From Arthrobacter sp. ZGTC131 (lineage in GTDB: Bacteria > Actinomycetota > Actinomycetes > Actinomycetales > Micrococcaceae): a stretch of DNA of 64,000 nucleotides. The position numbers and the translations under genes were made by a program. The notes below the pieces were generated by a model. That model did not search any database, had not been told where the DNA came from, and saw only the letters and a list, made by a program, of their open reading frames with translations. Positions 45,091-53,430 of the stretch are shown one piece after another; position 1 is the first letter of the stretch; each line of letters begins with the position of its first letter. The stretch covers positions 62,001 to 126,000 of the forward strand of contig NZ_PJIK01000008.1 of NCBI RefSeq assembly GCF_002929275.1, read 5' to 3'.

Positions 45091-45122
45091 CAGGGGGCCG
45101 GACGAGTGCGTCCGGCCCCCTG
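45091..45122. terminator. Hairpin between the convergent EamA and WXG100 genes
   Basis: A fourteen-base-pair stem, CAGGGGGCCGGACG with CGTCCGGCCCCCTG, and a four-base loop. It lies in the 78-base gap between two convergent genes, so a bidirectional terminator is probable; no strong T-run in either direction. Confidence 0.7.
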
Positions 45123-45135
45123 TGGTTGCTTGGCC

Positions 45136-45402
45136 CTAGCGGTGGGAAGCGTCCTCCTGCTGCTGAGCGTTTTGGCTCACCTGCCTGCTGGCCTCTTCCA
45201 GAGCCTGGGCAATCTTGGCAAGGTTCGCGGCGTGCTGGCTTTCCCAGTCACTCCGGAACCTGTCAGCGTCCGGGCCCTTCCACTCCGTGCCGATAAGCGC
45301 ACTGGACAGAGCGGATTTCTGCTTTTCAATTTCAGCGGAACCCTGCTGAAGCTTCGTGCTCAGTGTCTTGAGCTGGTCTGTGTCTGCGCCCCAAAAAGCC
45401 AT
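45136..45402 (-). CDS. WXG100 family (ESAT-6-like) protein, orphan
   Basis: 88 residues, the normal size for a helical-hairpin substrate of type VII secretion. TEWKGPDADRFRSDWES holds the WxG turn (WKG), preceded by helix TDQLKTLSTKLQQGSAEIEKQ. The end, QQQEDASHR, lacks a clear YxxxD/E secretion signal. No EccC, EccB or partner gene is in the window, so the partner is elsewhere or the protein acts otherwise. ATG 45402. Confidence 0.88.
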   Translation of the reverse strand: MAFWGADTDQLKTLSTKLQQGSAEIEKQKSALSSALIGTEWKGPDADRFRSDWESQHAANLAKIAQALEEASRQVSQNAQQQEDASHR

Positions 45403-45613
45403 GCGATTTCTCCTTAATCAACGGACCCGATCCAGTCGGCATCCCCAGCGGCCTCCGGCTCGTCCGGAAGATCCATTGCCTACAAACTATCCTCCGGCAC
45501 GAAACAGTGTCGATGGGCACCGCTCCCCATGCAGTCCTCCCCATGGTTTCGGCGCCCTCCCGAAGGGTGCCCGGAGGGTCGATCCCAAGCGATCCAGAGC
45601 CTAGCATGGGGGT

Positions 45614-45886
45614 ATGTGCCGGAACATCCGAACCCTCCACAACTACGAACCGCATGCCACGTCCGAGGAGGTGTACGCCGCGGCCCTCCAGTACGTGCGC
45701 AAGATCAGCGGCAGCACCAAGCCATCCAAGGCCAACGAGGAGGCCTTCGAACGTGCCGTGCACGAGGTGGCGCACGCAACCCAGCACCTGCTCGACGCCC
45801 TCGTAACGCACGCGCCGGCCAAGGACAGGACAGAGGAAGCGGCGAAGGCCAGGGCCAGGGCGGCCGTGCGCTTCGGCGCGGCCTGA
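45614..45886 (+). CDS. DUF2277 family protein
   Basis: 90 residues beginning MCRNIRTLHNYEPHATSEEVY, the highly characteristic opening of DUF2277, and continuing with AALQYVRKISG and the helical NEEAFERAVHEVAHATQHLLD. It is small and cytosolic, function unknown. Two cysteine-free halves, apart from Cys2. The next gene converges with a 36-base gap. Confidence 0.92.
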   Translation: MCRNIRTLHNYEPHATSEEVYAAALQYVRKISGSTKPSKANEEAFERAVHEVAHATQHLLDALVTHAPAKDRTEEAAKARARAAVRFGAA

Positions 45887-45922
45887 CGCCTCCTCCTACC
45901 GGTCCCTACCTGGGCGCCGGCC

Positions 45923-48322
45923 CTACCTTGGCGGCTGGGTACTTGGCGCGCCGAAGCTTCGCAGCCGGAGCGAATTGGCCACCACCAGCACGGAGCTTGC
46001 GGCCATGGCAACGCCGGCGATCATTGGATTGAGCAGGCCCAGCGCGGCCACCGGGATCCCCACCGCGTTGTAGAAGAACGCCCAGAACAGGTTGGCCTTG
46101 ATGGTGGCCAACGTCCGGCGGGACAGCTCGATCGCCGTTGCCACCTGCCCGAGGTCGTTGCCCATCACGGTCAGGTCGGCCGCCTCGATGGCGACGTCCG
46201 TTCCGGAACCCATCGCAATCCCCAGATCGGCCTGGGCCAGTGCCGCGGCGTCGTTTACGCCGTCGCCGGCCATTGCCACCGTTGCGCCGGCGGCCTGCAG
46301 CCGGCGGACGGCGTCCACCTTGCCCTCGGGGAGCACGCCCGCGAACACGTCCACGGCGGGAATTCCGACGGCGGCTGCCACCTGGGCGGCCACCGCGGCG
46401 TTGTCGCCGGTCAGCAGTATGGGGCGCAGCCCCAGGGACTTCAGCCTGGCGACGGCCGCCGCCGATCCCGGCTTGATCGTGTCGCGCAGGGCGATGAGGC
46501 CCGCGGCCTCCCCGTCCACGGCAACCCAGATGGCTGTGGCGCCCGAGTCCTCCGCCGAACGCAGGGCCTCGAGCTGCCCGGGCGCGGGCCCGACGCCATT
46601 GTCCTGCAGCCAGCCGGTCCGGCCGGCCACCACCAGCCGCCCTTCCACGGTTCCCACGACTCCTCCGCCCGGTGCGGAACGGAAATCGGCGACGGCGGGG
46701 AGGCCGCCGCCGTCGGACGTCCGGCCGGTGACGGGCACCGCGGCCCGCGCGGCAGCGGCGACCGCGTGGGCGATCGGGTGCTCGGACGCTGCCTCGACCG
46801 CGCCGGCCAGCCGAAGGACTTCCGCCTCGCTGAACGGCGTGAACCCTATCGCGGAATCGACGGAAAGGTGCCCGCTGGTGACCGTGCCGGTCTTGTCCAA
46901 CAGGATGGTGTCCACGGTGCGGGTGTCCTCGAGGACCTGCGGGCCCCTGATGAGGATGCCCAGCTGGGCGCCCCGCCCCGTTCCGGTCAGGAGCCCCACC
47001 GGAGTGGCCAGGCCGAGCGCGCACGGGCACGCAATCACCAGCACCGCCACCGCTGCCGTGAACGCAGAGCGTAGCTCAGTTCCGGTGAGGTCCGGGCCGG
47101 CAGCCAGCAGCCAGGCGGCAAAAGTCAGAGCTGCGATCGTCAGGACGATCGGGACGAATACGGCACTGATCCGGTCAGCGAGCCTTGCGATCGGCGCCTT
47201 TCCGGTCTGGGCCTGGGCCACCAGCCGGCCCATCTGGGCCAGTGTGGTCTCGGCGCCGACCCGGGTGGCGCGGACCAGCAGCCGGCCGGCGGTGTTGATG
47301 GTGGCGCCCGTGACCGGGCTGCCGGGACCCACCTCCACAGGCACGGATTCGCCCGTCACCAGTGAGGCGTCGACGGCAGAGGAGCCGCTGACCACGACGC
47401 CGTCGGTGGCTATCTTCTCACCGGGGCGGACGACGACGACGTCATCTACGGCGAGCTGATCGGCCGGGACCTCCACCTCGGCGCCGTTGACCAGCACGGT
47501 GGCGTCCTTTGCGCCCAGGTTCAGCAGCGCCTTCAGGGCGTCGCCGGCCTTGGCCTTGGCGTTTGCCTCGAGGAAGCGGCCGAGCAGCAGGAAGGTGGTG
47601 ACGACGGTGGCGACTTCGAAGTACAGGCCGCCGGAGCCTCCGCCGCCCATCTGTTCCATTCCGGGGTGCTCGGTCAGGCGCGGATCGGCGAGGAGCTGCC
47701 AGGCGGAAAAGACGTATGCGGCAATCACGCCCAGGGACACCAGCGTGTCCATGGTGGAGGTGAAGTGCCGGGCATGGATGGCCGCCGCCCGGTGGAAGGG
47801 CCATGCCGCCCAACTGACCACGGGCAGGGCCAGGGCGCCGGCAACCCAGCCCCAGTTCGCGAACTGGAAGGCCGGAAACATCGAGATGAGGAAGACGGGC
47901 ACCGTCAGGAGCGCCGCGACGATCAAGCGGGGTTTCAGCGTTTGGGCCGTGCCGCCGTGCTGCATGTGGTCTTCGCCAGCGCTGCCGGCCCCTGCATTGT
48001 CACCTGTCGTGGTCGGTGCAGCAGGCGTGCCGGTCTGGTGGTCCGTGCCGGAGGTGTGCGGGTCCTGACGCTGGTGTAATGCGGGTTTGATCCGCGCCTT
48101 GTAGCCGGCTGCCGCTACCTGGTCCGTGATCTGTTGGTCGGTGATTGCGGACGGGACCATCACGTGCGCCGATTCCAGGGGGAGGTTGACCGTGGCCTTG
48201 ACGCCGTCGAGTTTGCCGAGCTTCTTTTCCACTCGGTTCACGCAGGACGCGCAGGTCATGCCCTCGATGTCGAGTTCGATCGCTCGGCTGGCGGGGCGCC
48301 CGGGAAGATGCTCTGTGCTCAT
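45923..48322 (-). CDS. copA: Copper-exporting P1B-type ATPase CopA
   Basis: About 799 residues. An N-terminal heavy-metal domain has MTCASCVNRVEKKLG. The histidine-rich spacer (HQRQDPHTSGTDHQTGT) precedes eight membrane helices; the CPC ion path is ACPCALGLATP, the phosphorylation site DKTGTVTSG, and hinge GDGVNDAAALAQADLG. The HP motif EHPIAHA marks a P1B pump. It exports Cu+. ATG 48322 is chosen over GTG 48325 for the AGGAAC spacing. It lies in an operon with copZ and csoR. Confidence 0.96.
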   Translation of the reverse strand: MSTEHLPGRPASRAIELDIEGMTCASCVNRVEKKLGKLDGVKATVNLPLESAHVMVPSAITDQQITDQVAAAGYKARIKPALHQRQDPHTSGTDHQTGTPAAPTTTGDNAGAGSAGEDHMQHGGTAQTLKPRLIVAALLTVPVFLISMFPAFQFANWGWVAGALALPVVSWAAWPFHRAAAIHARHFTSTMDTLVSLGVIAAYVFSAWQLLADPRLTEHPGMEQMGGGGSGGLYFEVATVVTTFLLLGRFLEANAKAKAGDALKALLNLGAKDATVLVNGAEVEVPADQLAVDDVVVVRPGEKIATDGVVVSGSSAVDASLVTGESVPVEVGPGSPVTGATINTAGRLLVRATRVGAETTLAQMGRLVAQAQTGKAPIARLADRISAVFVPIVLTIAALTFAAWLLAAGPDLTGTELRSAFTAAVAVLVIACPCALGLATPVGLLTGTGRGAQLGILIRGPQVLEDTRTVDTILLDKTGTVTSGHLSVDSAIGFTPFSEAEVLRLAGAVEAASEHPIAHAVAAAARAAVPVTGRTSDGGGLPAVADFRSAPGGGVVGTVEGRLVVAGRTGWLQDNGVGPAPGQLEALRSAEDSGATAIWVAVDGEAAGLIALRDTIKPGSAAAVARLKSLGLRPILLTGDNAAVAAQVAAAVGIPAVDVFAGVLPEGKVDAVRRLQAAGATVAMAGDGVNDAAALAQADLGIAMGSGTDVAIEAADLTVMGNDLGQVATAIELSRRTLATIKANLFWAFFYNAVGIPVAALGLLNPMIAGVAMAASSVLVVANSLRLRSFGAPSTQPPR

Positions 48323-48348
48323 CACTGTTCCTGCTCTGCTTAGGCGGA

Positions 48349-48579
48349 CTACGCCTCGTTGGCCACCACAAGGTAGCCCGCTTCGGCCACTGCCTCGCCG
48401 ATTTCGGACGGCGAGAGCTCCTGGGTGGACGTAATGGTGACTGTGGAGACTCCGCCGGCATTGAGGTCTACGGCGATGTCCTCGACGCCGGCCAGTGATT
48501 CAAGCTCTTCACTGACGGCCGACACGCAGTGCCCGCAGGTCATTCCGGAGACGTGGACGGTGGTGGAAATGGTGCTCAT
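48349..48579 (-). CDS. copZ: Copper chaperone CopZ (HMA domain)
   Basis: 76 residues: a single ferredoxin-like metal domain, STTVHVSGMTCGHCVSAVSEEL, with the MxCxxC copper ligand MTCGHC. It ferries Cu+ to CopA or CsoR. It sits between csoR and copA on the same strand; AAGGAGCC precedes the ATG. Confidence 0.95.
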   Translation of the reverse strand: MSTISTTVHVSGMTCGHCVSAVSEELESLAGVEDIAVDLNAGGVSTVTITSTQELSPSEIGEAVAEAGYLVVANEA

Positions 48580-48640
48580 GGCTGGCTCCTTGTTGGGCGC
48601 TGACGGGGTGGGCCAGCGGGATGGTTGGTCTGTTTTGCCG

Positions 48641-48988
48641 TTACCGCAGCAGGCGCCCGATTGCGTCTGCCGCTTCCTTCACTTTGATGTCGATCGCCTC
48701 GGCCCGCAGAGCGGGGTCCGGTTCGGAGGCCGCCCCGACGACGCAGTGGCCGATGTGTTCTTCGACGAGGCCCAGGCTCACGGCATGCAACGCCTTGGTG
48801 ACGGCCGCGACCTGCGTCAGGATGTCGATGCAGTACTTGTCTTCCTCCACCATCCGGGCGATACCCCGGACCTGGCCCTCGATCCGCCGGAGCCTTCGCA
48901 GGTAGGCATCTTTGTCCGCGGTGTAGCCGTGCTCGGGCGGCGATTCTTCGGTCACTGCCTCGGGCGTCTGGTTTTCGGGAATGCTCAT
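48641..48988 (-). CDS. csoR: Copper-sensing repressor CsoR
   Basis: 115 residues. The DUF156 helical fold has YLRRLRRIEGQVRGIARMVEED and the Cu(I) ligands Cys in DKYCIDIL and His/Cys in EEHIGHCVVG, the x-H-x3-C pattern of true CsoR rather than formaldehyde-sensing FrmR. A 25-residue polar N-terminus precedes. It probably represses its own operon through the palindrome just upstream (48999). Confidence 0.94.
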   Translation of the reverse strand: MSIPENQTPEAVTEESPPEHGYTADKDAYLRRLRRIEGQVRGIARMVEEDKYCIDILTQVAAVTKALHAVSLGLVEEHIGHCVVGAASEPDPALRAEAIDIKVKEAADAIGRLLR

Positions 48989-48998
48989 AACCTCAACA

Positions 48999-49017
48999 TA
49001 TACCCCTAGGGGGTATC
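48999..49017 (-). promoter_or_regulatory. CsoR operator
   Basis: TATACCCC-TAG-GGGGTATC, a G/C-tract palindrome of the CsoR/RcnR class with type-2 spacing, ten bases upstream of the csoR start. Copper release of CsoR would derepress csoR-copZ-copA. Confidence 0.85.
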
Positions 49018-49060
49018 GGTCAACGGGCGTGCGGGGCGGAAATGGTGGTAGGAAGGCATT

Positions 49061-49104
49061 AAAAAGCTCCGGAGTGCGTTATTGGGGGATACGCACTCCG
49101 GAGC
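49061..49104 (-). terminator. Terminator after the universal stress gene (minus strand)
   Basis: Perfect fourteen-base-pair stem, GCTCCGGAGTGCGT with ACGCACTCCGGAGC, then TTTTTAAT on the minus strand. The loop reads ATCCCCCAATA. It lies about 140 bases past the gene's stop; the gap between could hold a small RNA, but no gene is supported there. Confidence 0.8.
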
Positions 49105-49240
49105 AGTCTTTGGGGCAGGCCCTTGTCAGGCTGCGCTCACCAGCTTACTTGCCGGTAATGATGATTGCCACCACCTCGAATAACTACTTTCGCTTTACTT
49201 TCCCGGGTCCGAATTGAGCGGGTTTCAGATAGCCGCAGCG

Positions 49241-49747
49241 TCACTCCGGCCGGTCCTGGTGGGCGGCCATCCTGAACGGCACCACCAGCACAGGGCGGCT
49301 CTGGTGGTGGGTGAGCCAGGCCGCCACGGAACCGTTGAGGAGCTCCGTGATGCGGTGGCCGAAGCCCCGCTCGGGGGTTCCCACAATGATCATGGGCGCG
49401 CTGACCTCGGCCGCGAGCCGCCCGAGGGCGCGGGCCGGATCCCCGGCGAGCGTACGGAGCGTCCATTCGGGCGACGCGCTTTGTACAGCGGAGCCGATCA
49501 CGGACGTGAGATCGTTCGTCAGGGACCGGATGTCGTCGTCGTCCTTGTCCGGATGGAGCGACAGGCGGTGGGCGGAGCGCGCCGGATCCCACTCCACCAG
49601 GTAGCTTGCCTCGTCAACGTAGGCGCAGAGCAGCGGCACGGAGAGTTTTTGGGCCAGAGTCGCGGCTGTCTGGAGGACCTCCGGATGCTGACCGGGCACC
49701 ACTCCAACGAGCAGGGGCGGGGGGCCGCTGAAGCGCTCTGGAGACAT
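49241..49747 (-). CDS. Universal stress protein (UspA family)
   Basis: 168 residues with one Usp domain. The start LLVGVVPGQHPEVLQTAATLAQ and the ATP-binding loop GTPERGFGHRITELLNGSVAAWLTHH match G-x2-G-x9-G-S/T. It also has PMIIVG strand end and a final SRPVLVVP. Cytosolic, ATP-binding stress protein. ATG 49747. Confidence 0.92.
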   Translation of the reverse strand: MSPERFSGPPPLLVGVVPGQHPEVLQTAATLAQKLSVPLLCAYVDEASYLVEWDPARSAHRLSLHPDKDDDDIRSLTNDLTSVIGSAVQSASPEWTLRTLAGDPARALGRLAAEVSAPMIIVGTPERGFGHRITELLNGSVAAWLTHHQSRPVLVVPFRMAAHQDRPE

Positions 49748-49922
49748 ACTTCATTGTGTGCCCGGCACCTGATGAATAACCATACTTCCAGCGGGGGGAT
49801 GCACCTTGGCGGCGGCTTCCCGCGTGACGGCCGACTGCGTAACTCGCCGTGGCCAGGTGCCGTTTTCCCTTGAATACGGCGGACGGCGGGCCTAGCGTTG
49901 AGACGTAGAGAGGCGGCGTGGC

Positions 49923-50123
49923 ATGCAGATATACATGTGGTGGCTGGATCTGGACCTGAAAAGCAAGGAGTGGCTACGGGAAAACCTTCGGGCCGGGGAG
50001 CTTCCGCTGTTCGTGATGCAGGGAATCGCTGAGGCGGGCGGGCCGCATCCGGACACACCGCAGGCGGTACTGACCGAAGCCGAGTGGGATTTCATCGAGA
50101 CCCAGTCCGAATTCGTGGACTGA
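49923..50123 (+). CDS. Small protein of unknown function, 66 residues
   Basis: MQIYMWWLDLDLKSKEWLRENL and LPLFVMQGIAEAGGPHPDTP look compact, hydrophilic and non-membrane, with a negatively charged end (WDFIETQSEFVD). A GAGAGGCGG site precedes the ATG. It has a normal GC3 and a clear start, so is likely real; I do not recognise the family. It converges with the umuC gene. Confidence 0.75.
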   Translation: MQIYMWWLDLDLKSKEWLRENLRAGELPLFVMQGIAEAGGPHPDTPQAVLTEAEWDFIETQSEFVD

Positions 50124-50157
50124 CGGCACCTCCCGCATCAAATCAGGCCTCCCCTGA

Positions 50158-51459
50158 TCATGCTGCCCGGACCACGGGGAGTTCCTCCCAGTGCGTCGTG
50201 TACCGGGGTGAGCGCATGCCGCGCTTCATGCTCCAGTCGACGCCGTTCCTGAGCCCCGCAAACCCGAGCCCGATTGCACCTCGACCATACTTCCGGCTGA
50301 TCTCCTCCACCAGCGGGCCGATGTTGCGTTCCTCGTGCGGATTTGCGAACAGATCGAGCGGCTTCTGGTTTCCGGTGGGTCGCAGGTCCGTGACCATGAT
50401 TCCGGCCCGAACGTAGCTGATGCCTTCCTGGATTGCAGGGAGCAGTCCGTGGGCGGCCCGGGTCAGGAGAAGGGGATCGGAAGTGGGCATGGGCAGCGGA
50501 ACGCAGACGGATGGAAAAGACTTGTCCCGCGGGCTGTAGGTGGACGTGCCTGCGAATGCGGTGAGGACCTTGGCCTGCAGTGCGTGCCTGGCCAGGCGCG
50601 CACTGGCCTGCTGGGCGTAGATGCTCAGAACCTGGCGCAGCGCCGGGACTGTGGTTATGGGCGTGGAGAACGATCGGGAGAAGATGAGCTGATCGCGCCC
50701 TGCCCGCTCCTCCTCCAGGGGTATGCAGGGCGTTCCGCGCAGTTCGAGCACTGTCCGCATCATCACCACGGAAAACCGGTCCCGGATCATGACCGGGTCC
50801 GCGCGGCTCAGGTCAAGGATTGAGTGGATTCCGATGGCGTTCAGTCGCTTGGACAGGCGGGCGGCCACGCCCCAGATTTCGACGACGGGAAGCCGGCTCA
50901 TAAGCAGCTCCCGTTCCGCGGCCGGCATGGAGTCCCAGCGGCAGACGCCGCCGAGCGCGGGGTTGTTTTTTGCCCACTTGTTGGCAAGCTTGGCGAGTGT
51001 CTTGGTGGACGCGATGCCGACGCACACGGGCACGCCGATGTTGCGCTGCACGGCTGCCTTCATGTCCTGTCCGAGCCTCAGCACCTGCTCCGGGCTGCCC
51101 CTGATGCCGAGAAATGCCTCGTCGATGCTGTACACCTCCAGCCAGGCGGAGTACCGGCCAAGCAGTTCCATGACACGGGCGCTGATGTCCCCATACAGCT
51201 CATAGTTGCTGGACCGGGCCACGAGGCCCCATTCCTTGGCCCGGGGAGCCAGCTTGAACCAGGGCTCGCCGATCCCGATCCCCAGGGCCTTCGCCTCCGG
51301 GCTTCGTGTGACGGCACAGCCGTCATTGTTGGAGAGCACCACCAGCGGCCTGCCCTCAAGGGACGGATCGAAGGCCCGTTCCGCGCTGGCGTAGAAGCAG
51401 TTCACATCCACGAGCGCTATTTGGGGCCGGGACTCATGCCGGTAGGGCGCGTTTTTCAT
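50158..51459 (-). CDS. umuC: Translesion DNA polymerase, UmuC-like (Pol V)
   Basis: About 433 residues. The Y-family palm has [22 protein letters not shown] and the YSIDEAFLG metal motif, with thumb and little-finger regions following E. coli UmuC closely: [18 protein letters not shown]-like [30 protein letters not shown] and the C-terminal [21 protein letters not shown] 51459 is the best start; GTG 51495 exists. Its partner gene umuD lies 650 bases away on the same strand, with an acetyltransferase between, so it may be transcribed separately. Confidence 0.93.
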   Translation of the reverse strand: MKNAPYRHESRPQIALVDVNCFYASAERAFDPSLEGRPLVVLSNNDGCAVTRSPEAKALGIGIGEPWFKLAPRAKEWGLVARSSNYELYGDISARVMELLGRYSAWLEVYSIDEAFLGIRGSPEQVLRLGQDMKAAVQRNIGVPVCVGIASTKTLAKLANKWAKNNPALGGVCRWDSMPAAERELLMSRLPVVEIWGVAARLSKRLNAIGIHSILDLSRADPVMIRDRFSVVMMRTVLELRGTPCIPLEEERAGRDQLIFSRSFSTPITTVPALRQVLSIYAQQASARLARHALQAKVLTAFAGTSTYSPRDKSFPSVCVPLPMPTSDPLLLTRAAHGLLPAIQEGISYVRAGIMVTDLRPTGNQKPLDLFANPHEERNIGPLVEEISRKYGRGAIGLGFAGLRNGVDWSMKRGMRSPRYTTHWEELPVVRAA

Positions 51460-51568
51460 TTCATTCCGTTCCGCCAGCACCCGACGCCGTTCCAAGCTGC
51501 CCGCTAGTGGTCGGTAAGGTGCGGCATTCGGCCATGGGACGGCCCCCGCACTCGATAGAGTTTCGGCT

Positions 51569-52066
51569 ATGGATACCCCGGTGAGAGTTCGTTCCGCGCG
51601 CGTCGAGGATGCTGCCGAGATGGCGCGCGTGAATGTGCGCGCGTGGCGTGAGACGTACCGCGGGGTGATGGCGGATCACGTCCTCGACGACCCGGGGCTG
51701 CCGGGTACCCGGGAGCGGTTCTGGACGGCGATGCTCAGCGATGACCGCTACCGCGCGAACCGCGTCGCGGTGGCCGAGCGCGACGGAGAAATGATCGGGA
51801 TCGTAATGGCGGGGCCCCCTCGGAGCTCCGAGTCGCAGTGGGGCACGCACCTGTATGTGCTGTACGTCCTTGCGGCCGAGCATGGGACCGGCGCCGGCGC
51901 TGCCCTCCTGGATGCCGTCATCGGCCCGCACGACTCGGCAGCGCTCTGGGTCGCTGATCCGAATCCTCGGGCGCAGGCGTTCTATCGCAAGCACGGGTTC
52001 GTGCCGGACGGGACCGTGAATGTGGAGGACGGCGTGCGCGAGATCCGCATGGTGCGGCTTCTCTGA
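51569..52066 (+). CDS. GNAT family N-acetyltransferase
   Basis: 165 residues. [35 protein letters not shown] opens the fold; the acetyl-CoA loop is [17 protein letters not shown], a Q/R-x-x-G-x-G/A motif. [21 protein letters not shown] completes it. The substrate is unknown. It is oriented against umuC and umuD, between them, with its own start ATG 51569, and breaks the usual adjacent umuDC order. Confidence 0.92.
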   Translation: MDTPVRVRSARVEDAAEMARVNVRAWRETYRGVMADHVLDDPGLPGTRERFWTAMLSDDRYRANRVAVAERDGEMIGIVMAGPPRSSESQWGTHLYVLYVLAAEHGTGAGAALLDAVIGPHDSAALWVADPNPRAQAFYRKHGFVPDGTVNVEDGVREIRMVRLL

Positions 52067-52106
52067 ACGTTGCCTCACCCTCGGGCGCTGAGGGCAATCG
52101 CGCGCG

Positions 52107-52538
52107 CTAAACATGGTGCAGGCACCTCGTGGCCACGCCCCAGATGGTGAGCTCGGCAAGGGCCGGGACCCGGATGTCCGGGTACAGCGGGTTCGCGGCC
52201 TGGAGCACCACTCCCGCGGCCGTGATCCGGAGGCGTTTGACGGTAAGTTCACCGTCAAGGACCGCCACCACCACCGACCCGTCCCGCGGCTCAAGTGCGC
52301 GGTTGACGATGAGTTCGTCGCCGTCGCTGATGCCGGCCTGTTCCATGGAGTCTCCGGACACCCTCACGATGTAGGTGCTGGTGATGTCCTGGATGAGGTG
52401 TTCGTTTAGGTCGATCCGGCCGTCAAAGTAGTCCTGTGCAGGCGAGGGGTAGCCAGCCGCGACAGCGACCGGCGACACCAGCACCAGGCTCAGGGAAAGT
52501 CCCGCGTCTATCACGCGGGGGCCGACAGTAACGCCCAC
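52107..52538 (-). CDS. umuD: UmuD-like self-cleaving S24 peptidase
   Basis: 143 residues. AGYPSPAQDYFDGRIDLNEHLI matches E. coli UmuD (GFPSPAADYVEQRIDLN), with the expected cleavage site Ala28-Gly29. Catalytic Ser64 is in SGDSMEQAGI and Lys101 in DGELTVKRLRI. Cleaved UmuD joins UmuC to form the Pol V complex after RecA activation. The GTG start has AAAGG upstream. A LexA box sits 14-29 bases before the start. umuC lies beyond an inserted GNAT gene. Confidence 0.94.
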   Translation of the reverse strand: MGVTVGPRVIDAGLSLSLVLVSPVAVAAGYPSPAQDYFDGRIDLNEHLIQDITSTYIVRVSGDSMEQAGISDGDELIVNRALEPRDGSVVVAVLDGELTVKRLRITAAGVVLQAANPLYPDIRVPALAELTIWGVATRCLHHV

Positions 52539-52551
52539 AACACACCTTTAT

Positions 52552-52567
52552 TCGAATATATGTTCGA
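52552..52567 (-). promoter_or_regulatory. LexA (SOS) box before umuD
   Basis: On the minus strand TCGAAC-ATAT-ATTCGA, one mismatch from the actinobacterial SOS consensus TCGAAC-N4-GTTCGA. Placement 14-29 bases upstream of the umuD start makes repression by LexA and DNA-damage induction likely. Confidence 0.85.
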
Positions 52568-52720
52568 TGATTCAGTGTAGCCCTCAGGGCTGACAGTTTG
52601 CAGACTCTGGTGTATTCGGCTGCCGGCTGGATCATGTCCTGTTCTACCGGAGCCGGGAGTGCTTCACTGAAAAGTACGACGACGGCCACGCCGCCTTTCG
52701 CCGCCACCGGAGGTACTCGA

Positions 52721-53287
52721 ATGCGCAAGATCATCCTCATGATGTCGGTCTCCTTGGACGGATTCTTCGAGTCGGTCGACCGGGACATCAGCTGGCACCT
52801 GGTGGATGATGAACTCCTCCGCCACCTGAACGGGCAGTTCCGCACGATGGGAGCCTTCATGTTCGGGCGCGTCACCCATGAGCTGATGGCCGCTTACTGG
52901 CCCACTGCCGACCAGGACCCGGACATCTCGTCCGAACTCGTTGAGTTCGCCGGGATCTGGCGCGAGATGCCCAAGTTCGTCTTTTCGCGGACCCTTACGC
53001 AGGCAAGCTGGAATACCACGGTGATTCACGACGTCGTGCCTGAACATATCGCGGAACTGAAGTCGCAGCCCGGGGGCGACATCGCCCTGAGCGGCGCCAA
53101 CTTGGCCTCCACTTTCATGCGGCATGGCCTGGTCGACGAATTTCGAATTCTCGTCCATCCCGTGGTTCTGGGGCAGGGCCGGCCGCTGTTCGAGGCCCCT
53201 GATGTCCGGATGGACCTCAGGCTCGAGGAGACGCGGAGGTTCGGCAACGGCGTGGTTCTGCTCCACTACTCGAGCGACGGCGCCTAA
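52721..53287 (+). CDS. RibD-C/dihydrofolate reductase-like protein
   Basis: 188 residues. MRKIILMMSVSLDGFFESVD is the typical start, with FGRVTHELMAAYWP and GGDIALSGANLASTFMRHGLVDEFRILVHPVVLGQG as core. The NADPH fold of the RibD C-terminal group is clear; it is unlikely to be true DHFR. ATG 52721 is preceded by GGAGGTACTCGA, which decides for this start over the longer frame. Confidence 0.9.
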   Translation: MRKIILMMSVSLDGFFESVDRDISWHLVDDELLRHLNGQFRTMGAFMFGRVTHELMAAYWPTADQDPDISSELVEFAGIWREMPKFVFSRTLTQASWNTTVIHDVVPEHIAELKSQPGGDIALSGANLASTFMRHGLVDEFRILVHPVVLGQGRPLFEAPDVRMDLRLEETRRFGNGVVLLHYSSDGA

Positions 53288-53391
53288 GGGCCCTGGATGG
53301 GCTGGTTGCTCCAATGGACCTCCTCTGGCGCTGACCTCCTGAGCATTCCGGGCGGATGGGATGTTGCCTGTATCAGCGCCCTTATGGTTCT

Positions 53392-53416
53392 ATCTAGGTA
53401 AGGAACTTATCTAGAT
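53392..53416. promoter_or_regulatory. 25-bp inverted repeat, probable PadR operator
   Basis: ATCTAGGTAAG, three bases, CTTATCTAGAT: eleven-base arms with one mismatch. It lies 15 bases before the HAAS-like gene and could be bound by the PadR repressor encoded in that operon. Confidence 0.65.
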
Positions 53417-53430
53417 GCGGGGGAATCTTG

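Noticed and set aside
49066-49104. Possible 6C RNA because of a C-rich hairpin loop
   Set aside because: Only one hairpin and five C residues; the 6C motif needs two such hairpins. Treated as a terminator.
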